A stretch of 64,000 bases of DNA from JAJYSO01 sp964586655 (GCA_964586655.1 CAZPGY010000012.1:9853-73852); one strand, 5' to 3'. Positions 17,486 to 27,270 are shown, numbered from the stretch's first letter. The notes: a model not told the origin generated them from the letters alone. A program made the numbers and translations.

Positions 17486-17725
17486 CGCGGCTGCTCCCGG
17501 AATACGGTGTAACAAATTAGAGGAATCCATTTTTAGGCTATAAAACTTTCACTTTCGTATTATTTATAATTACCTGATTCATTGACGCAAAATGCCATAC
17601 ATCCTTTGGTCGACAGCTGGTTGTAGAAACCCTGAACGTGACGATTAAAGTTGCCGGTAAAAGTAATTACAATAAAAAAGTAACCGAAACACAACAGCTA
17701 ACATCATACAAATAATATCAAACAT

Positions 17726-17756
17726 TTTGTATCATACAATAAGTTTTATATCTTTA
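17726..17756 (+). promoter_or_regulatory. Promoter of the ATPase gene with embedded palindrome
   Basis: TTTG, 19 bases, then TATCTTTA (one mismatch). The -7 box ends four bases before the ATG, so the transcript should be leaderless or nearly so. Between the boxes lies TTGTAT-C-ATACAA, a perfect 6+1+6 inverted repeat (17727-17739), and a further CATACAA half-site lies ~20 bp upstream. This placement suits a repressor operator. Confidence 0.6.
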
Positions 17757-17760
17757 TGCC

Positions 17761-18888
17761 ATGAAACCCACCAATCCTTTTCCGACCAGTGGCTATTATG
17801 GCCCGGCTTACTTCTGTGACCGTCAAACCGAAATTGACGTGTTGAGCGATTGCGTTGAAGGAAATACCAATCTGACCCTGTTCGCTTCGCGACGACTTGG
17901 TAAAACCGGATTGATCCAACATTTTTTTCATCTCAATCGAAAGAAATATATCGTACTTTATTTTGATATTCAGCAAACCCAAAGCATGGCGCAGTTTGTT
18001 TCGGCTTTGGCAGAAGGGATTTTGCGCTATAAAGAAGGGTCAAAATCATTTATAAAGAAGGCTTGGGAGTTAATCAAAACCATCAGGCCGGTAATTTCTT
18101 ATGATTCGTTGAGTGGTGAACCTTCGGTCAGCTTTACTTTTGTTGAAGACCTTCATGCCCAAAACACCCTCAAATCCTTGCTTTCCTTTTTGGAGCAACA
18201 AAACCGTAAGGTCGTTATTGCCATTGATGAGTTTCAGCAAATAACCGAATATGACGAACCGGGAACGGAAGCTTTATTACGCAGTGCCATTCAACAGCTA
18301 ACCAATGTGGTCTTTATTTTTTCGGGAAGTAAAAAACACCTGATTACCGAAATGTTTGCTTCTCCCAATCGACCTTTTTATCAAAGCACCCGCATGTTGC
18401 CTTTGGGGAAAATTGACGAAGACCTCTATGTTGAATTTGCGGCAAAGCATTTTAGCCAACACCGCAGAAAAATAGAACCAGATGCCTTAAAACGGGTGAT
18501 GATTTTTTCAAGAAGACACACTTTTTACACGCAAATGCTTTTGAACCGGGCTTTTTTACGACAAGAAAAAAAGATTACCGAAGCCATTCTCCTCGAAGAA
18601 ATTGAAAAAATATTTGGAGAGAACCAAGGGATCTATGAAGGCTACTCTTCGCTGCTGACCTCAGCGCAGTGGAAAGTTTTGAAAGCAATTGCAAGCGAAG
18701 AAAAGCTTTATCAGCCTCAATCTCAAAAATTCATCAACCGTTACCAATTAGGAACAGCGGCCGGCGTGGGACGCATCATAAAAGCCCTTATCGACAAAGA
18801 CTTGATTCTAAAATCATTTGACCCAAACCGAAAGCAATATTATGAAATTCAGGATGTGTTTCTGTCCCGCTGGCTCGAACATTACTAA
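17761..18888 (+). CDS. ATP-binding protein, archaeal-type ATPase_2 family
   Basis: The 375-aa protein opens with PFPTSGYYGPAYFCDRQTEI, a typical lead-in for this P-loop family. It has a Walker A-type ASRRLGKTGL (about 41-50), Walker B VVIAIDEFQQ (~151-160) and a sensor strand VVFIFSGS. The C-terminal third looks like a winged helix (SSLLTSAQWKVLKAIASEE... IIKALIDKDLILKS). Members are STAND-like ATPases often found singly and scattered among genomes; their roles are mostly unknown. Own promoter, no partner gene. Confidence 0.85.
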   Translation: MKPTNPFPTSGYYGPAYFCDRQTEIDVLSDCVEGNTNLTLFASRRLGKTGLIQHFFHLNRKKYIVLYFDIQQTQSMAQFVSALAEGILRYKEGSKSFIKKAWELIKTIRPVISYDSLSGEPSVSFTFVEDLHAQNTLKSLLSFLEQQNRKVVIAIDEFQQITEYDEPGTEALLRSAIQQLTNVVFIFSGSKKHLITEMFASPNRPFYQSTRMLPLGKIDEDLYVEFAAKHFSQHRRKIEPDALKRVMIFSRRHTFYTQMLLNRAFLRQEKKITEAILLEEIEKIFGENQGIYEGYSSLLTSAQWKVLKAIASEEKLYQPQSQKFINRYQLGTAAGVGRIIKALIDKDLILKSFDPNRKQYYEIQDVFLSRWLEHY

Positions 18889-18903
18889 AACACACGAGGA
18901 GGA

Positions 18904-19317
18904 CTAAGAAACCCCCGCTGCAGTCGCTATATTATCGTTTAACTCCTCATAAAACTCATCAAACTCCGCGCGTTGTTTTCTTCGGATTTTATACCTATTT
19001 ACCTTTATTTTTTTGTCAGGGGTTTCAAAAATATAATCCCCATTTTTGTAGTCTATCTTTGTGATTGCAGACAACCGCAATTTCTTTATCCACAAAAAAT
19101 ACCAAACCATCAAATATTCATCCGTTATGTGCACATAACCTATAATTAATTCGGCTAAAAACAAACCGGCTCCAATGACAAAAACGGGATAAAATATCTT
19201 ATCCAAAAGATCGGCTTGCCCGGCAACCAAGTCAAAGGTTTTCATGATAAGCAGCAAAAAAACAAAAACTGCCAAGAACCACAACTTCCGCGATGGGCGT
19301 GAAAACTTATGTGTCAT
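18904..19317 (-). CDS. Small membrane protein with PH-like domain
   Basis: The 137-aa protein has two hydrophobic helices (LWFLAVFVFLLLIMKTF and IFYPVFVIGAGLFLAELII) followed by a soluble beta-rich part (HITDEYLMVWYFLWIKKL, then KIDYKNGDYIFET) resembling the bacterial PH domains found in short membrane proteins. Function unknown. It is convergent with the ATPase gene and about 60 bp downstream of the hydrolase gene on the same strand. Confidence 0.7.
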   Translation of the reverse strand: MTHKFSRPSRKLWFLAVFVFLLLIMKTFDLVAGQADLLDKIFYPVFVIGAGLFLAELIIGYVHITDEYLMVWYFLWIKKLRLSAITKIDYKNGDYIFETPDKKIKVNRYKIRRKQRAEFDEFYEELNDNIATAAGVS

Positions 19318-19378
19318 AGTTGGGCCTTTTATTTCAAAAAGAGGGAGTGAATTAGTGTTCTCTACAAAAATACAATTT

Positions 19379-20152
19379 TTAGCTCAAAAAATCTGAAACT
19401 GCTTTTTCCACCCCTGATTTTTGTTCAATATAGCTCAAATGTCCATCAGGAAAAACCAAAAGTTCAGCACCGGTTTCTGCCGCCACTTCCCGAAGAGATT
19501 CTACAGGAATCAAACCATCGTCCTCTCCGGCAATAATCCATTTCTTTCCGGTAAAATCTTTTAAAAATTGTGTCCGATCTTTTCGGATTTTCATACCTCG
19601 AACAGCAGCTTGAATAGCTTGGGGCGACATCTTCATCGCTTCAGCAATTAACCAGTCGAGTTCTTTTTTAAATTTACTTTTACTTTGTTCGGCAAACAAG
19701 TTACTCACCCCCATTTGTACAAAAGCTTTTTTGTGTTTCCCAACAATTTTAAGCACCTGATCGCGCTCTTTTAATCGTTTTTCAGAATCGGGACGAGACG
19801 AAGAATCCATCAACAACAAGCGTTCTATCTTTTCGGGATATCGCTCCAATAAAGCCAAGCTAATATACCCTCCCATAGAATGCCCGATAAGTGCAGCTGA
19901 TTTCATTCCCACTTCGTCCATAACAGCTGCCACAGCATCGGCATAAAGCTCCATTGAGTGGGTTTCGGCATAACTCGGACTTGCCCCATGACCAAACAAA
20001 TCCAAGGTTAATATTCGATACTTATCTTTGAGTAAAGGAATAAAATCATCCCAAATTTTCGATTGTTCCAAAAAGCCATGTAACAAAACTACCGATTTAC
20101 CCGCTCCGTAGGTTTGATAATGAATGGGCGTCCCCTTAAAATCCACTGTCAT
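19379..20152 (-). CDS. Alpha/beta hydrolase
   Basis: The 257-aa protein is a complete alpha/beta hydrolase: oxyanion strand VVLLHGFLEQSKIW, nucleophile elbow GHSMGG (Ser near 89), acid in AGEDDGLIP (~208) and His in FPDGHLSYIEQ (~235). Length and cap arrangement fit the epoxide-hydrolase/esterase/MenH-like group; the substrate is not evident. The start MTVDFKGTPIHYQ is chosen because it begins the domain; an in-frame start 42 bp upstream adds a basic stretch not typical of the family. Confidence 0.88.
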   Translation of the reverse strand: MTVDFKGTPIHYQTYGAGKSVVLLHGFLEQSKIWDDFIPLLKDKYRILTLDLFGHGASPSYAETHSMELYADAVAAVMDEVGMKSAALIGHSMGGYISLALLERYPEKIERLLLMDSSSRPDSEKRLKERDQVLKIVGKHKKAFVQMGVSNLFAEQSKSKFKKELDWLIAEAMKMSPQAIQAAVRGMKIRKDRTQFLKDFTGKKWIIAGEDDGLIPVESLREVAAETGAELLVFPDGHLSYIEQKSGVEKAVSDFLS

Positions 20153-20204
20153 ATTTCGTAATTTTTTAACCGCAAAATAATCGAAATTTATCAATTAGAA
20201 ATGA

Positions 20205-20365
20205 GCTCATTTAAACTTTCTATTATTAGCTGCATCCCGAAGTTTCAGGATTGCCCCATATTTTGCCTTTTCTTACTCCATAGCTACGGCTATGCAGTGC
20301 AAGAAAGACTTCATCTGGGACAAAAATCTCTATTTTCCGCTTCAATCCTAAAAGTTTAAATGACC
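20205..20365. repeat. Dispersed palindromic repeat, family A, copy 2
   Basis: This is the inverted counterpart of the element near 1.4-1.56 kb, with the same outer arms, central palindrome and long middle block (for example CATCTGGGACAAAAATCTC). It fills the gap between the hydrolase gene and the efflux operon promoter. Confidence 0.8.
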
Positions 20366-20419
20366 TCGACAAAATGAAAAAATCATAGCGATTAATCGCT
20401 AAACATTCCTTAAAAACAA

Positions 20420-20448
20420 TTGCAAGACAAGAAAAATTATTATCTTTG
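20420..20448 (+). promoter_or_regulatory. Promoter of the efflux operon
   Basis: TTG, 18 bases, then TATCTTTG, an exact -7 match, about 30 bp before the first ATG (20480). Confidence 0.7.
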
Positions 20449-20479
20449 CCTTTCTCAAGTAAATATACCTTTTAGAGCC

Positions 20480-20866
20480 ATGCAAAAAATCTTAACCCTC
20501 ATATTTGCTTTATACCTGTGCATTGGTAGTTCTTGTGCAGTCAAAGCTGAGGTATTGGATTTCTTAAACGGCGATGCATCCATTGAATATACCAAGCACG
20601 CAGAAAAATCAGGTGCCCTTCAGTATACACAAGTCAATGAAGCATGCTCACCAAGCCATCAAAGCCTTTCTAAAAGTGACTTTACGATAGCTTTCACTAC
20701 ACAAACCCCTGATTTTCCGGGAATCGTATTATCTTTTATCGCAGTCCTCTTCTTTGGACGGATTCACTACAAACGCCGTCGAAAACCCGGGGATTCCTTT
20801 CCTTATTCAAAACGCTACAGTCCACCGCTCTACCTTCAGTTTCAGCGGCTGCAACTCTACGCCTAA
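20480..20866 (+). CDS. Small secreted or membrane protein of unknown function
   Basis: The 128-aa protein has a signal peptide (MQKILTLIFALYLCIGSSC, followed by AVKA), a short soluble part, one hydrophobic helix (FPGIVLSFIAVLFFGRIHY) and a strongly basic tail (KRRRKPGD). The start is set after the promoter rather than at an in-frame codon inside it. No family is recognised. It is the first gene of the efflux operon, 89 bp before the TolC gene, so it may be a sensor or accessory; nothing in the sequence proves this. Confidence 0.65.
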   Translation: MQKILTLIFALYLCIGSSCAVKAEVLDFLNGDASIEYTKHAEKSGALQYTQVNEACSPSHQSLSKSDFTIAFTTQTPDFPGIVLSFIAVLFFGRIHYKRRRKPGDSFPYSKRYSPPLYLQFQRLQLYA

Positions 20867-20884
20867 ATAGTGATTCTCTTTCAA

Positions 20885-20919
20885 AACCCCAACCCGATAG
20901 GGGGCTATACTTTGGGGTT
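20885..20919 (+). terminator. Hairpin between the small gene and tolC-like gene
   Basis: AACCCCAA pairs with TTGGGGTT over a 19-base loop and is followed by a pyrimidine run. It may act as a partial terminator lowering efflux expression relative to the first gene. Confidence 0.4.
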
Positions 20920-20955
20920 CCCTCTTTAATATTCACTATTTAATTCTATTTACAT

Positions 20956-22308
20956 ATGAAGCGTACCCCGCTAATGCTATGCTTGGCATTCGGCATATTA
21001 AATTGGTCTTTGCAAGCGCAAAACCCGACAACGCCAAGCTTATCTCGGCTCTTCCAAAAAGTCCGCTCCTATCCGGGACTTATTGCTGAAAAGGAAGGCA
21101 TAGAAGCCGCCAAATTGAACGTAAAAATTACCAAAAGAGAATATCTCCCCGACTTGAATTTTCAAGCCCAAAATACCATAGGCACTTACCGTGGAACTGC
21201 GGGTGGCTTTTTCCCCACCAACGGCATTTTTAATGTAAGTGGTAACGGTATATCAGGGAATACGGCAGTCAACACCTTTATTTCTGCTACCCTGCAATGG
21301 GAGTTTTGGCAATTTGGAAAACACCAAAATCAAGTTGAATTGACCAAAATTCAACAGGAAAAAGCCGTCAATCAGTATCAACTTGAGGAAATCACCCTAA
21401 AACGCAAGGTAACCACTGCTTTTCTCAACTGGCAATTCAGTCAATATATGTTAAATTGGGCTCAGCAAGAGCACAAGCGCAATCAGCATATTTTCAAACT
21501 CTCACAAAGTTTGGTCAAAAGCGGATTGACCTCAGCAGCAGACTCCTTAGCTGCCAAAACCAAACTAAAGCAAGCGGCAGCCCATCAAAATAAATGGGCC
21601 GCACAAGCATTTGACAGTCGACAAAAAATCAGGGAGCTCACCGGCATCCTACCACAAATGAATCAGCCTGCGGCTGCTTTTTTACAAACGGCGCTTGAGA
21701 CCTCGCCTCTTTTCAATGAAGAAGCACATCCCTTGGTGGCGATCAAAGTAAATCAGCAGGAAGCATTGAAAAAGCGACAAGAAAACATCAACCGACAGAT
21801 GCTTCCTAACCTCTCTCTTTTGGCCGGTGGTTTGATACGAGGGGTTGGATTTTCAGAACAAGGACAGGCTTTTGCCGATAGCTATCAACTGCCCAATCGC
21901 AACTATCTCGTCGGATTGGGATTGACTTGGAACATTAGTCAATTCTATACCCGAGGACTTCGGCATCAAAAACTCAACCACCATCAACAACAGATTGAGG
22001 CGCAGAAGACCCAAATTAAACGGCATCTGGAACAGCAAAAATCTTCCTTAAAAAATCATTTAAAAAAAGTACGTCAAGAGATTAAAATGGCCGAAGAATC
22101 CTATCGAGCAGCCCAAAAATCATTCGATTTATTCCAAGTTCGGTATGAAAAAGGACTTATCGATTTGACGGCACTTTTACAAATTCAAGAGATGCTTCAG
22201 CTCACCGAAAGATCACTTATTGCGGTCTATTATCGTTATTGGCAATATTGGAATCGCTATGCGTATACCACTGCAGATTACCGTTTTCTCACTTCTATTT
22301 TTAATTAA
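20956..22308 (+). CDS. TolC family outer-membrane protein
   Basis: The 450-aa protein has a signal peptide ending ...WSLQAQ, then two long helical hairpin halves typical of TolC channels (LEEITLKRKVTTAFLNWQF; SLVKSGLTSAADSLAAKTKL; and in the second half QVRYEKGLIDLTALLQIQ). It should form the outer-membrane exit duct for the RND pump encoded next (8 bp gap). Length is normal. Confidence 0.93.
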   Translation: MKRTPLMLCLAFGILNWSLQAQNPTTPSLSRLFQKVRSYPGLIAEKEGIEAAKLNVKITKREYLPDLNFQAQNTIGTYRGTAGGFFPTNGIFNVSGNGISGNTAVNTFISATLQWEFWQFGKHQNQVELTKIQQEKAVNQYQLEEITLKRKVTTAFLNWQFSQYMLNWAQQEHKRNQHIFKLSQSLVKSGLTSAADSLAAKTKLKQAAAHQNKWAAQAFDSRQKIRELTGILPQMNQPAAAFLQTALETSPLFNEEAHPLVAIKVNQQEALKKRQENINRQMLPNLSLLAGGLIRGVGFSEQGQAFADSYQLPNRNYLVGLGLTWNISQFYTRGLRHQKLNHHQQQIEAQKTQIKRHLEQQKSSLKNHLKKVRQEIKMAEESYRAAQKSFDLFQVRYEKGLIDLTALLQIQEMLQLTERSLIAVYYRYWQYWNRYAYTTADYRFLTSIFN

Positions 22309-22316
22309 AATCGACT

Positions 22317-25300
22317 ATGAACATCATCAGATTAGCGTTAAGAAAGCCCATCGCCGTCATTGTAGCCGTACTGGCCATCATCTATTTTTCGATTACCACC
22401 ATCTCCAATATCAAGATTGATATTTTCCCCGAAGTTGAAGCCCCGGCGGTATATATTGCCATGCCTTATGGCGGATTGTCTCCGGCTTATATGGACGGCT
22501 TTGCAGCCAATCAACTTCAAAAAACCCTCGTTTTTGTCAGTGGAGTAAAAAACTTGGAATTAAAAAGTGTCCAAGGCCTGACCTTAATCAAATTATCCTT
22601 TAAGCCGGGAACCGATATGGCAGAAGCCCAGGCACAAATTGCCACACAAGTCTCACGAGCTATGGCCTTTTTGCCGCCCGGCGCCGTGGCTCCGCAGGTG
22701 GTTCGCTTTGATGCCGCCGCACAACCCATCGGGCAACTCGTTTTTGAAAGCCCCAAGCGTTCCATCCCGGAACTTCAGAATATGGTCGGTTCCATTATTC
22801 GCCCCTCTTTTGTGACCATCCCCGGAATTAGCGCACCCGCTCCATTCGGTGGCAACAACCGGTCTATGGTCATCAATACCGATCCTGAAAAAATGAAAGC
22901 CTATGGACTGACCGCTGAAGATATTTTGAGGGCGCTCAACAAAAATAATTTCCCTTCCCCGGCCGGAAATATTGACATCAACGGCGTCAACTATATGGCA
23001 CCCGTCAACACGCTGGGGTCAGACCCGGAGAGTTTTATGGACATTCCCATTACCAAACGCGATGGGCATACCATTTTTATCAAGGATGTAGCCCAAGCAA
23101 AGATATCATCGGATAAAGTTACCGGTTATGCCCTGGTTAACGGAAAGAGAACTGTTTACCTGCCGGTAATTAAAAAATCAAGCGCCTCTACCTTGGCGGC
23201 AATCAACAATATCAAACAAGCCGTACCACGATTACAGAGCTACCTGCCCAAAGATGTCAAAATAGATTTTGTTTTTGACCAATCTGATTACATCGAGAAT
23301 TCCTTAAACAACCTCATCCACGAAGGCATTTTGGGAGCATTGCTCACCGGCCTGATGATTTTGCTTTTCTTGGGCGATACTCGCGGCGCTTTAATCGTGA
23401 TTTTCACCATTCCCATTGCCATTCTCACCGCCATCATCGTCCTCAGTTTATTTGGCTTGACCATTAACATTATGACCCTGAGCGGCCTGGCTTTATCGAT
23501 AGGAATATTGGTGGATGAAGCCACGGTGACCATAGAAAACATCCATCAGCATTTTGACAAAGACAAAAGTAAAGCACGAGCTATCTTAGATGCACTTTTG
23601 GAAATATCGGTTCCCAAATTTCTCATCCTCTTGTGTATTTTGGCCGTGCTGGTTCCCTCTTTTATGATGTCCGGCATACCCAAAGACATGTTCATGCCGC
23701 TTTCCATTGCGGTGGGTGCTGCAATGACCGCTTCTTATTTAGCTTCACAAACCTTTGTTCCGGTAATTGCCAATTGGTTTATGAAGCAAAAAAAGAAACC
23801 CAAGGTGCAAAAAGAAAGTCGTTTTGATCGGTTTAAAGCGCGTTACTTGCGTTTTATCGATAACAATGAAGCACGAAAAAAATGGATCCTCGCCGGATAT
23901 GGCTTTATCGCAATTTTGTTAATTGGAATGCTGTTTAAGAACATCGGTACCAACATCCTGCCTCCGAGTGAATCCAAAGACCTGCAATTGCGCATCAAAG
24001 CCCCGATTGGTTCCTCTTTGGATGTAACCGAAGATTATGTTTTGCAGGTGCGTAAGGAAATCAATGACTATATCGCGCCTCAAGAGCTGGCCATTACCTC
24101 AGCCTTTGTGGGTATGAACTCCCCCAACACCCCAATCAACCCCATTTTCTTATTTACCAGTTCCTCCAACGACGCCGTTTTGCGTTTCTCCTTGCCCGAA
24201 AATTTTGAACGAGATATCGAAGAGTTTAGGCAAGGCTTACGACAACAACTGACGGCAAAGTTTCCACAACTCCAATTCAGTTTTGAGCCCATGGAGTTGG
24301 TTGAAAAAATATTGGGACAAGGATATGCCACCCCTATTTCCATTGAAGTCTTGGGTCGAGAACTGAACAAGGTTAAAAATTATGCCGAGAAGATTGCACA
24401 TCGCCTAAAAGCAAAAGATTTCCTCAAAGATGTTCAAATTGCCGAACCTGTTGAATATCCGGCGATTTCCATTAACATTGATCGAGCGCGGGCTAATCAG
24501 CTCGGGGTAAGCCTTCAAGACATCAGTGCCGTGCTGACCACTGCCACTTCCTCCTCGCGCTTTGTCAACAAGAGTATGTGGTTAGACCCCAATTCAGGAC
24601 TCGTTTTCCAGTTGCAAATGCAATTGGAAGACGCTCAAATCAACGCCATCAGTGACTTAAAAAACCTGCCTTTGAGATCAGGAAAACACAGTCCGATTTT
24701 GGCCGACGTGGCCGATATCAAAACCACGCATATTCCCGGCCAGGTCAATCGAAAAGGTCCCAATCGCTATGTGACCCTTACCGCCAATATTGAAAATATA
24801 GACCTGGGATCGGCAACCCAAGAAGTTCAAGATATTTTGGATAATATGGAAACGCCTCCACGAGGGTATCATGCCAATTTGGTGGGAAAAGTTGGAATTT
24901 TAAAAGAAACCTTATCCGGTTTAGAATCGGGATTGCTCGTGGCCATCGTGGTCATCTTTTTGCTATTGACCGCTTATTATCAATCTTTTAAAATTTCCTT
25001 GGTCATTGTTTCCGTGGTTCCGGCAGTGGTTGCCGGCAGCTTATTGAGTTTGAGTCTGCTGGGAAGCACACTAAACCTGCAGTCCTATATGGGAATCATT
25101 ATGGCGGTAGGCGTGTCAATCTCCAATGCGGTACTACTGATTGATCAAGCTGAAATTGCGCGGAAAAGAAAATTATTAAACGTACCTGACTCGATTAGAT
25201 CAGCAGTTAACACGCGCTTTCGCCCCATTCTTATGACCACTATTGCCATGGTTGCCGGAATGATTCCGATGGCCATTGGATTTGGAGAAGGCGGCGGTCA

Positions 25301-25475
25301 GGTAGCACCTTTAGGACAGGCCGTTATTGGCGGACTGATATGCTCTACCCTCACGGCTTTGACGGTGTTACCGTTTATTTATAACGTGGCTTTTCATAAA
25401 TCCACCCTTAAAAAAGTATCCTTAGATCCGGATGACAAAAACAGTAAATTTTATCACAACACTTTAAATGCTTAA
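22317..25475 (+). CDS. RND efflux transporter permease
   Basis: The 1052-aa protein is a full-length AcrB/MdtB-type inner-membrane pump with twelve predicted helices in two halves (first helix PIAVIVAVLAIIYFSIT; second half opens WILAGYGFIAILLIGML) and two large periplasmic loops. The TM4 proton-relay segment reads GILVDEATVTIENI: the usual Asp-Asp pair is Asp-Glu here. No methionine-cluster or heavy-metal signature is seen, so organic compounds are the likelier cargo. It forms a tripartite pump with its neighbours. Confidence 0.95.
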   Translation: MNIIRLALRKPIAVIVAVLAIIYFSITTISNIKIDIFPEVEAPAVYIAMPYGGLSPAYMDGFAANQLQKTLVFVSGVKNLELKSVQGLTLIKLSFKPGTDMAEAQAQIATQVSRAMAFLPPGAVAPQVVRFDAAAQPIGQLVFESPKRSIPELQNMVGSIIRPSFVTIPGISAPAPFGGNNRSMVINTDPEKMKAYGLTAEDILRALNKNNFPSPAGNIDINGVNYMAPVNTLGSDPESFMDIPITKRDGHTIFIKDVAQAKISSDKVTGYALVNGKRTVYLPVIKKSSASTLAAINNIKQAVPRLQSYLPKDVKIDFVFDQSDYIENSLNNLIHEGILGALLTGLMILLFLGDTRGALIVIFTIPIAILTAIIVLSLFGLTINIMTLSGLALSIGILVDEATVTIENIHQHFDKDKSKARAILDALLEISVPKFLILLCILAVLVPSFMMSGIPKDMFMPLSIAVGAAMTASYLASQTFVPVIANWFMKQKKKPKVQKESRFDRFKARYLRFIDNNEARKKWILAGYGFIAILLIGMLFKNIGTNILPPSESKDLQLRIKAPIGSSLDVTEDYVLQVRKEINDYIAPQELAITSAFVGMNSPNTPINPIFLFTSSSNDAVLRFSLPENFERDIEEFRQGLRQQLTAKFPQLQFSFEPMELVEKILGQGYATPISIEVLGRELNKVKNYAEKIAHRLKAKDFLKDVQIAEPVEYPAISINIDRARANQLGVSLQDISAVLTTATSSSRFVNKSMWLDPNSGLVFQLQMQLEDAQINAISDLKNLPLRSGKHSPILADVADIKTTHIPGQVNRKGPNRYVTLTANIENIDLGSATQEVQDILDNMETPPRGYHANLVGKVGILKETLSGLESGLLVAIVVIFLLLTAYYQSFKISLVIVSVVPAVVAGSLLSLSLLGSTLNLQSYMGIIMAVGVSISNAVLLIDQAEIARKRKLLNVPDSIRSAVNTRFRPILMTTIAMVAGMIPMAIGFGEGGGQVAPLGQAVIGGLICSTLTALTVLPFIYNVAFHKSTLKKVSLDPDDKNSKFYHNTLNA

Positions 25476-25478
25476 ACC

Positions 25479-26579
25479 ATGAAAACTATCTTTAACCTCT
25501 TGTGTCTCATTGCACTGTCGGGATTGTTGATATCCTGCGGACAGAAGACCAATGCCAAAACCAATGAAAAACCTGAAGACACCAGGATTCCACAACTTCA
25601 AATCACCTCAATTAAAACCGACACCCTGGCTTATGCCTTGACCCTTCCGGGAAATTTAAAACCCTATGAACAGGTAAAGCTATACGCCAAAATCGACGGT
25701 TTTGTAACCGATTTAAAAGTCGATCGCGGAGATCACGTCAAAAAAGGACAACTCTTGATGCGCATTGAAGCCCCGGAAATTCAGCAACAATTATTAGCGG
25801 CAAAAGCCAAAAAACGCGAGGTCATTGAAAAGATGCAATTCAGCCGTCAAAACTATCAGCGCATCGCCGAAGCTGCAGTTGTTGAAGGAGCAGTTTCCAT
25901 TACCGAATTACAACAGGCACACACCGCTTATTTGGCAGATAGCGCAACTTATCAAGCGGTAAAAGCTGAAGTGGCTGCCGCTAAACAGCTGGCACAGTAC
26001 ACCAAAATCACTGCTCCTTTTGACGGCGTAATTACCCGGCGATTTGTCTCTCCGGGAGCTTTGGTGGGTGGCGGCCAAAAGCCGTTGGTACAATTAAAGC
26101 AAGAAGACAAATTGCGTCTCGAAGTAGCAGTTCCCGCAGAACATGTAAAAGGATTGCAACCCGGCACCAAAGCTTTCTTTAAGGTCAATGCTTATCCCGG
26201 AAAAAAATTCCCGGCAAACCTCTCGCGAAGCAGTCGGTCCTTTAATCCCGATTTGCGTTCTATGATGATTGAATTTGATGTCGACAACTCAAAAAAACTT
26301 CTCAATGGCGGAGCTTATGCCCAAGTCACTTTACATTTAGAGCGTTCTCAACCCAGTCTAATGGTGCCTCAATCAAGCGTAATGACCACCAATTCCAAAG
26401 TTTATATTGCCAAAGTAGTCGCCGGAAAAATTCAACTCACTCCGGTCATCACCGGTCTGTCACACAATCATCAAGTTGAAGTGTACGGTAAAGTTCAATC
26501 CGGCGATCAAATTGTGGTAAAGGGCAATTCTACTTTAAAGGAAGGGATGCAAATTGAAGCTGAATTGGTGAAACTGTGA
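25479..26579 (+). CDS. RND efflux periplasmic adaptor (membrane fusion lipoprotein)
   Basis: The 366-aa protein is a membrane fusion protein with a lipoprotein signal (LLISC, Cys20). It has a barrel-sandwich (lipoyl-like) half-motif DGFVTDLKVDRGDHVKKGQ, a helical hairpin (~105-160), the second lipoyl half with ITAPFDGVITRRFVSPGALV, and beta-barrel and membrane-proximal parts. It links the RND pump to the TolC duct. It begins 3 bp after the pump gene; adaptor-last order is the reverse of the common adaptor-first arrangement. Confidence 0.94.
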   Translation: MKTIFNLLCLIALSGLLISCGQKTNAKTNEKPEDTRIPQLQITSIKTDTLAYALTLPGNLKPYEQVKLYAKIDGFVTDLKVDRGDHVKKGQLLMRIEAPEIQQQLLAAKAKKREVIEKMQFSRQNYQRIAEAAVVEGAVSITELQQAHTAYLADSATYQAVKAEVAAAKQLAQYTKITAPFDGVITRRFVSPGALVGGGQKPLVQLKQEDKLRLEVAVPAEHVKGLQPGTKAFFKVNAYPGKKFPANLSRSSRSFNPDLRSMMIEFDVDNSKKLLNGGAYAQVTLHLERSQPSLMVPQSSVMTTNSKVYIAKVVAGKIQLTPVITGLSHNHQVEVYGKVQSGDQIVVKGNSTLKEGMQIEAELVKL

Positions 26580-26637
26580 GGGGCACTCACAGCCAAGAAG
26601 AAATTATTAACTAAATTTAACCCATAAGACTAAAACC

Positions 26638-27270
26638 ATGAAGAAGGAAGCCCCCAAAAGAAAACGAAAACGGATTGGCAAATTCATTGAATATGGATTT
26701 GTGGTGTTGTTTATCGGTTTGTTGTTTACTACCGACCTCAAAGCAGAGGTCTTCGGATTTATCCAACGGGGACTGTTAAAGATTGGTTTGTTTACTCCGG
26801 AGGTAGAAATAGATGCTAAGCATGGAGAGGCCCAAAAAAATACGGCCGAACCCTATCACCATCGCAATCTTATATTAGAAGATCAAAACGGAGAAAGCCT
26901 ACACTTAAACGATTTGAAAGGAAAAGTAGTGTTCATCAACTTTTGGGCAACTTGGTGTCCGCCTTGCATAGCGGAAATGCCGGGAATCAACAAGTTATAT
27001 CAAGACTATGCTCAGGATGATGAAGTGGTTTTTTTAATGATTTCTCAAGACCAAGAATTTGCCAAAGCCAAAGCCTTTTTAAAACGTAAAGACTTCGATT
27101 TTGACATTTACACCCCCAGGTCAACAATCCCGAAAGCCCTGCAATCCAGCGGCATTCCCAACACCCTTGTATTGGCCAAAGATGGAGATATCGAATTCAA
27201 GCATGTGGGATTGGGCAACTATAACACCGAAACATTTAAAAAATTTATAAATCACTTAAAATCAATGTAA
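26638..27270 (+). CDS. TlpA-type thioredoxin-like protein
   Basis: The 210-aa protein has a basic N-terminus (KKEAPKRKRKR), one membrane helix (FVVLFIGLLFTTDL) and a periplasmic thioredoxin domain with the redox pair in WATWCPPCIAEMPG (CxxC near 106-109) and cis-Pro in SSGIPNTLVL. It is expected to reduce or isomerise disulfides outside the cytoplasm. It lies 58 bp after the adaptor gene and overlaps the next start region. A paralogue is encoded near 29.5 kb. Confidence 0.9.
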   Translation: MKKEAPKRKRKRIGKFIEYGFVVLFIGLLFTTDLKAEVFGFIQRGLLKIGLFTPEVEIDAKHGEAQKNTAEPYHHRNLILEDQNGESLHLNDLKGKVVFINFWATWCPPCIAEMPGINKLYQDYAQDDEVVFLMISQDQEFAKAKAFLKRKDFDFDIYTPRSTIPKALQSSGIPNTLVLAKDGDIEFKHVGLGNYNTETFKKFINHLKSM

